Source: Planctomycetota bacterium (GTDB taxonomy: Bacteria > Planctomycetota > Planctomycetia > Planctomycetales > Planctomycetaceae). Taken from it: a DNA stretch of 11,707 nt. The position numbers and the translations under genes are program-made. Numbering within the stretch: the first letter of the stretch is position 1; every line of letters begins with the position of its first letter. The stretch covers positions 1-11,707 of the forward strand of contig JAEYWB010000099.1 in assembly GCA_023429275.1 (NCBI GenBank). Direction: 5' to 3'. Below the pieces are notes generated by a model, which was given only the letters and a program-made list of their open reading frames with translations, ran no database searches and was not told the DNA's origin. Below, piece by piece: positions 8,156 to 11,707 of this stretch.

Positions 8156-11100
8156 ATGCCTATCACGAAGCTGCTTGTCGCCAACCGGTCCGAAATCGCG
8201 ATCCGGGTCTTTCGTTCGGCCCATGAGCTCGGGATCAGGACCGTCGCGGTCTACACCCACGAGGACCGCTACGCCCTGCACCGCTTCAAGGCGGACGAGG
8301 CGTACCAGATCGGTTCCCCGGGCGAGCCGATCAAGAACTATCTGAACATCCCGGCGATCATTGCGGTCGCGAAGCAGCACGGCATTGAGGCGATCCACCC
8401 GGGGTACGGCTTCCTCTCCGAAAAGCCGGAGTTTGCGCGGGCCTGCAAGGAAGCGGGAATCATCTTCGTCGGACCGTCGATCGACGCTCTCGAGAACCTG
8501 GGGGACAAGACCGCCGCCCGGAAGATCGCCGTCAAGGCGAAGGTCCCGGTCCTCAGCGGGACCGAGAACGCTCTCAAGGACGGCCCGGAGGGCCTCGCCG
8601 CGGCAAAGAAGCTCGGCTTCCCGGTGATCCTCAAGGCGGCCCACGGGGGCGGGGGCCGCGGGATGCGGGTCGTCGAGACCGAGGGCCAGTTCCTCGCGAG
8701 CTACGACACCGCCCGCCGCGAGTCGCTGACGGCGTTCGGCAGCCCGGACATCTTCATTGAGAAGTACATCCGCCGGGCGCGGCACATCGAGGTGCAGCTT
8801 CTTGGCGACAAGCACGGCAACCTTGTCCATCTCTACGAACGGGACTGCTCGGTCCAGCGCCGGCACCAGAAGGTGGTCGAGATCGCCCCGGCTCCGAGCC
8901 TCGACCCGAAAGTCCGCGACGCGATCTGTGCGGCGGCGGTCGAGATCGGCAAGCAGGTCAACTACGAGAACGCCGGTACCGTCGAGTTCCTCGTCGACGC
9001 CGACACGAACCAGTTCTACTTCATCGAGGTCAATCCGCGGATCCAGGTCGAGCACACCGTCACGGAAGAAGTGACCGGGTTCGACATCGTGAAGTCGCAG
9101 ATCCTCATCGCCCAGGGGGTTGCCCTTTCGGACACCGAGATCGGCATCGAGTCGCAGAGCGCCATCAGGACGACCGGCTTTGCTGTGCAGTGCCGCGTCA
9201 CGACCGAAGACCCCGAGAACAACTTCACGCCGGACTACGGCAAGATTGCCCACTACCGCTCGGCCGCGGGCCTCGGCATCCGTCTCGACGCCGGCACGGC
9301 GTTCTCCGGCGCGACCGTCACCCCCTACTACGATTCGCTTCTCGTGAAGGTCACCGCCCGCGGTCGGCGGTTCACCGATGCCGTTCACCGGATGGAGCGA
9401 AGCCTCGCCGAATTCCGGATCCGGGGCGTGAAGACGAACATCCCGTTCCTCACGAACCTGCTGAACCATCCGACCTTCCTGGAAGGTCTCTGCACCACCC
9501 GCTTCATCGACGACACCCCCGAGCTTCGCGAACTCCCGAAGCGCAAGGACCGGGCGACGAAGGTCCTGAGCTACATCGGCGAGGTGATCGTCAACGGCAA
9601 CTCCCTCGTGAAGGGCCGCCCGGTGTCCAAACGCCGTCTCCCCGCGCCGGTTCCGGAGGTAAGAGGTGAGAGGTTAGAGGTTAGAGAGAAGACGTCAGGG
9701 GAAGTCTCTGCTTCAGTCTCTCACCACTCACCTCTCACCTCTCACCACCTCCCCGAAGGGACCCGCGACCTCCTCAAGAAGCTCGGCCCGCAGAAGTTCG
9801 CCGCCTGGGTTCGCGACCAGAAGCGGCTGATGATCACCGACACGACCTTCCGCGACGCGCACCAGTCGCTTCTGGCGCCGCGGTTCCGGACGCACGATCT
9901 CCTGCAGATCGCCTCGGTGTATGCCCGGCAGACGCCGCAGCTCTTCTCGCTCGAGATGTGGGGCGGGGCGACGTTCGATACCTCGATGCGGTTCCTCAAG
10001 GAGTGCCCCTGGCAGCGGCTGACCGAGATGCGGGAGCGGTGCCCCAACATCCTGTTCCAGATGCTGCTGCGGGCCTCGAATGCCGTCGGCTACACGAACT
10101 ACCCGGACAACGTCGTCCGCGAGTTCGTGAAGGAGGCGGCCCAGGCGGGGAATGACGTCTTCCGCGTGTTCGACTGCCTCAACTGGGTGCCGAACATGGC
10201 GGTGGCGATGGACGCCGTCAACGAGACCGGAACGATCTGCGAAGCGGCGATCTGCTACTCGGGTGACATCCTCAATCCCAACCGCACGAAGTACAGCCTG
10301 AAGTACTACGTCGATCTCGCGAAGCAGCTGGAGAAGATGGGGGCTCACATCCTCGCCATCAAGGACATGGCGGGGCTCTGCAAGCCGGAAGCTGCGGCGA
10401 AGCTCGTCAGCACGCTGAAGCAGGAGATCGGGATCCCGATCCACTTCCACACGCACGATACCAACGGCATTCAGGCGGCCGCGTATCTCAAGGCGGCCGA
10501 TGTCGGCGTCGATATCGTCGACTGCGCCATGGCACCGCTCTCCGGCGGAACCTCGCAGCCGAACCTCAATACCGTCAGCGAATCGCTCCGGTTCCTCGAG
10601 CGGGATACCGGTCTCGACTCGCATGTCCTCGACGACATCGCCGAGTACTGGCGGGTCGCGCGTCAGTTCTACACGCCGTTCGAAAGCGCCGAACTCGCCG
10701 GCACGGCCGATCTCTACAACCACGAGATGCCTGGCGGGCAGTACACGAACCTCTATGAGCAGGCCCGGGCGCTTGGCCTCGAAGACCGCTGGGCGGAAGT
10801 CTGCCGGGTCTACGCCGAGGTCAATCAGCTCTTCGGCGACATCGTCAAGGTGACGCCGACGTCGAAGTCGGTCGGGGACATGGCTCTGTTCATGGTCGCC
10901 AACAACCTGACGGCCGATGACGTCGTGAACGGCGACCGCGAACTCTCCTTCCCGGAAGGGGTCATCGACCTTCTCAGCGGTGCGATGGGCCAGCCTCCCG
11001 GCGGATTTCCGGAAAAGATCCAGAAGCGGATCCTCGGCAACCGTCAGGCGTTTACCGACCGGCCTGGTGCGTCGCTTCCGCCGGTCGACTTCGAGGCGGC

Positions 11101-11668
11101 CAGGCAGAAGGTCGCCGGGATGGTCGACGAGGAACCGTCGCATCGGGACGTCCTGTCGTACATCCTCTATCCGAAAGTGTTCGAGAACTTCGCGGCCCAT
11201 CGGCACCAGTATGGCGACACGAGCCTCCTTTCGACGCCGATCTTCTTCTACGGCATGGAACCGGGAGAAGAGACGACGATCGAGATCGAGTCGGGCAAGA
11301 CGCTGTTCGTGAAGTACGTCGGCCTCGGGATGCCCCATCCGGACGGCACCCGGACGGTCTCGTTCGAGCTGAACGGTCAGCCGCGAAACGTCACGATCAC
11401 GGACCTCTCGCTCACACCGGAGACGAAGTCCCGCCGCAAGGCGGAGTCAGACGACCCCAAGCAGATCGGCGCGACGATGCCGGGGATGGTCGTTCTGGTC
11501 CCGGTGAGGGTCGGCGACGAGGTCAAGAAGGGGGACAAGCTCCTGACGCTCGAGGCGATGAAGATGGAGACATCGATCTACGCCGACCGGGACACCAAGG
11601 TCCGCGAGATCGTGGTCTCGAAGGGAGAGAACGTCGAGACGGGCGATCTGCTGATGATCCTCGGATAG
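8156..11668 (+). CDS. pyc: Pyruvate carboxylase, single-chain, with in-frame repeat insertion
   Basis: Biotin enzyme converting pyruvate, bicarbonate and ATP to oxaloacetate, the anaplerotic step feeding the TCA cycle and gluconeogenesis. The 1170-residue chain has the usual order. Biotin carboxylase: KLLVANRSEIAIRVFRSAHE near the start, ATP-grasp loop AAHGGGGRGMRVV (161-173), FIEVNPRIQVEHTVTE (289-304). Carboxyltransferase: TDTTFRDAHQSLLA (561-574), LFQMLLRASNAVGYTNYPDN (633-652), AIKDMAGL with the candidate carbamylated Lys736, and metal ligands in HFHTHDTNG (763-771). Carrier domain: LEAMKMETS with the biotinylated Lys1136. ATG 8156 is chosen because family similarity starts there; the frame is open to 8066, but that extension is Arg/Ala-rich, and no clear Shine-Dalgarno is seen. 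Residues about 501-533, between the carboxylase and carboxyltransferase domains, come from a palindromic repeat and read as Arg/Glu-rich then Ser/His-rich sequence. The length is otherwise normal and all key residues are present, so the enzyme should be active. Confidence 0.95.
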   Translation: MPITKLLVANRSEIAIRVFRSAHELGIRTVAVYTHEDRYALHRFKADEAYQIGSPGEPIKNYLNIPAIIAVAKQHGIEAIHPGYGFLSEKPEFARACKEAGIIFVGPSIDALENLGDKTAARKIAVKAKVPVLSGTENALKDGPEGLAAAKKLGFPVILKAAHGGGGRGMRVVETEGQFLASYDTARRESLTAFGSPDIFIEKYIRRARHIEVQLLGDKHGNLVHLYERDCSVQRRHQKVVEIAPAPSLDPKVRDAICAAAVEIGKQVNYENAGTVEFLVDADTNQFYFIEVNPRIQVEHTVTEEVTGFDIVKSQILIAQGVALSDTEIGIESQSAIRTTGFAVQCRVTTEDPENNFTPDYGKIAHYRSAAGLGIRLDAGTAFSGATVTPYYDSLLVKVTARGRRFTDAVHRMERSLAEFRIRGVKTNIPFLTNLLNHPTFLEGLCTTRFIDDTPELRELPKRKDRATKVLSYIGEVIVNGNSLVKGRPVSKRRLPAPVPEVRGERLEVREKTSGEVSASVSHHSPLTSHHLPEGTRDLLKKLGPQKFAAWVRDQKRLMITDTTFRDAHQSLLAPRFRTHDLLQIASVYARQTPQLFSLEMWGGATFDTSMRFLKECPWQRLTEMRERCPNILFQMLLRASNAVGYTNYPDNVVREFVKEAAQAGNDVFRVFDCLNWVPNMAVAMDAVNETGTICEAAICYSGDILNPNRTKYSLKYYVDLAKQLEKMGAHILAIKDMAGLCKPEAAAKLVSTLKQEIGIPIHFHTHDTNGIQAAAYLKAADVGVDIVDCAMAPLSGGTSQPNLNTVSESLRFLERDTGLDSHVLDDIAEYWRVARQFYTPFESAELAGTADLYNHEMPGGQYTNLYEQARALGLEDRWAEVCRVYAEVNQLFGDIVKVTPTSKSVGDMALFMVANNLTADDVVNGDRELSFPEGVIDLLSGAMGQPPGGFPEKIQKRILGNRQAFTDRPGASLPPVDFEAARQKVAGMVDEEPSHRDVLSYILYPKVFENFAAHRHQYGDTSLLSTPIFFYGMEPGEETTIEIESGKTLFVKYVGLGMPHPDGTRTVSFELNGQPRNVTITDLSLTPETKSRRKAESDDPKQIGATMPGMVVLVPVRVGDEVKKGDKLLTLEAMKMETSIYADRDTKVREIVVSKGENVETGDLLMILG
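9656..9752. repeat. GAGGTGAGAGG-type palindromic repeat inserted in frame in pyc
   Basis: The left arm (9656-9690) is built of short purine-rich direct repeats, such as AGAGGTGAGAGGTTAGAGG. The right arm (9717-9752) is their approximate reverse complement, with CTCACCTCTCACCTCTCACC. The spacer is about 25 bases, and the unit adds roughly 32 codons without breaking the frame. Base use is unlike the surrounding gene: the arms are purine-only or pyrimidine-rich, and codons such as TTA and AGA appear that are rare in the rest of pyc. The translation is EVRGERLEVREKTSGE followed by VSHHSPLTSHHLPEG. It occupies a naturally variable interdomain linker. Confidence 0.85.
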
Positions 11669-11680
11669 TGGTCCGGCACT

Positions 11681-11702
11681 CCGGTCCAGGCCGAAGCGGC
11701 CC
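11681..11702 (+). terminator. Weak stem-loop downstream of pyc
   Basis: GGCCG (11689-11693) and CGGCC (11697-11701) can pair around AAG just 20 bases after the pyc stop codon. The stem is short and the window ends before any T-run could be judged, so termination here is only a possibility. Confidence 0.2.
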
Positions 11703-11707
11703 CTTCA

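Noticed and set aside
9728..11338. 536-codon open frame antisense to pyc (and 454 codons at 8105-9469)
   Set aside because: Both lie opposite strongly conserved pyruvate carboxylase sequence. They are Arg/Asp/Leu/Val-rich shadows caused by high third-position GC and show no family motif.

Overview
The window looks like a chromosomal housekeeping segment from a GC-rich planctomycete. Support for this is the set of gene architectures: a soluble kinase with an AGAGHEINNP-type H-box, a secreted trypsin-like protease with a PDZ domain and a C-terminal 'FANYYFN' domain, and a Gly/Tyr-rich TPR protein with a proline-rich tail. Palindromic intergenic repeats and the high GC of both strands point the same way. 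The lineage call is inference from family knowledge; no search was run. The first ~167 bases do not fit: they encode, on the minus strand, the middle of a 3-dehydroquinate synthase of actinobacterial flavour that ends abruptly, so a junction (rearrangement or assembly chimera) lies near 168-200.

Layout, left to right: a truncated aroB fragment (-, 1-167); a histidine kinase (+, to 1098) whose N-terminus is uncertain; a 131-bp near-palindromic repeat (copy 1, 1098-1228); manC, mannose-1-phosphate guanylyltransferase (+, 1419-2486); mutY, A/G-specific adenine glycosylase (-, 2487-3632), convergent with manC with the two stop codons touching; a stem-loop with a T-rich trailer on the minus strand (3694-3730); copy 2 of the 131-bp repeat (3762-3892); a secreted TPR protein (-, 3889-5250); a divergent promoter region; a secreted peroxiredoxin (+, 5512-6090); a long imperfect inverted repeat (6104-6233); a secreted S1C/HtrA-like protease (+, 6268-8016); and a single-chain pyruvate carboxylase (+, 8156-11668).

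The genes do not form one pathway. ManC supplies GDP-mannose for glycans, MutY protects against 8-oxoguanine mispairs, and the peroxiredoxin and HtrA-like protease are plausible envelope stress functions in the same orientation. Pyruvate carboxylase replenishes oxaloacetate. I see no defence system, mobile-element transposase, CRISPR array or RNA gene.

The most interesting signals are the repeats. A GAGGTGAGAGG-type palindromic repeat sits in frame inside pyruvate carboxylase, in the linker between the biotin carboxylase and carboxyltransferase domains. Two copies of the 131-bp palindrome each begin at the stop codon of a different gene. A third repeat type separates the peroxiredoxin from the protease. 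Together they suggest a genome colonised by several kinds of small palindromic elements, one of which is tolerated inside an essential-type enzyme.
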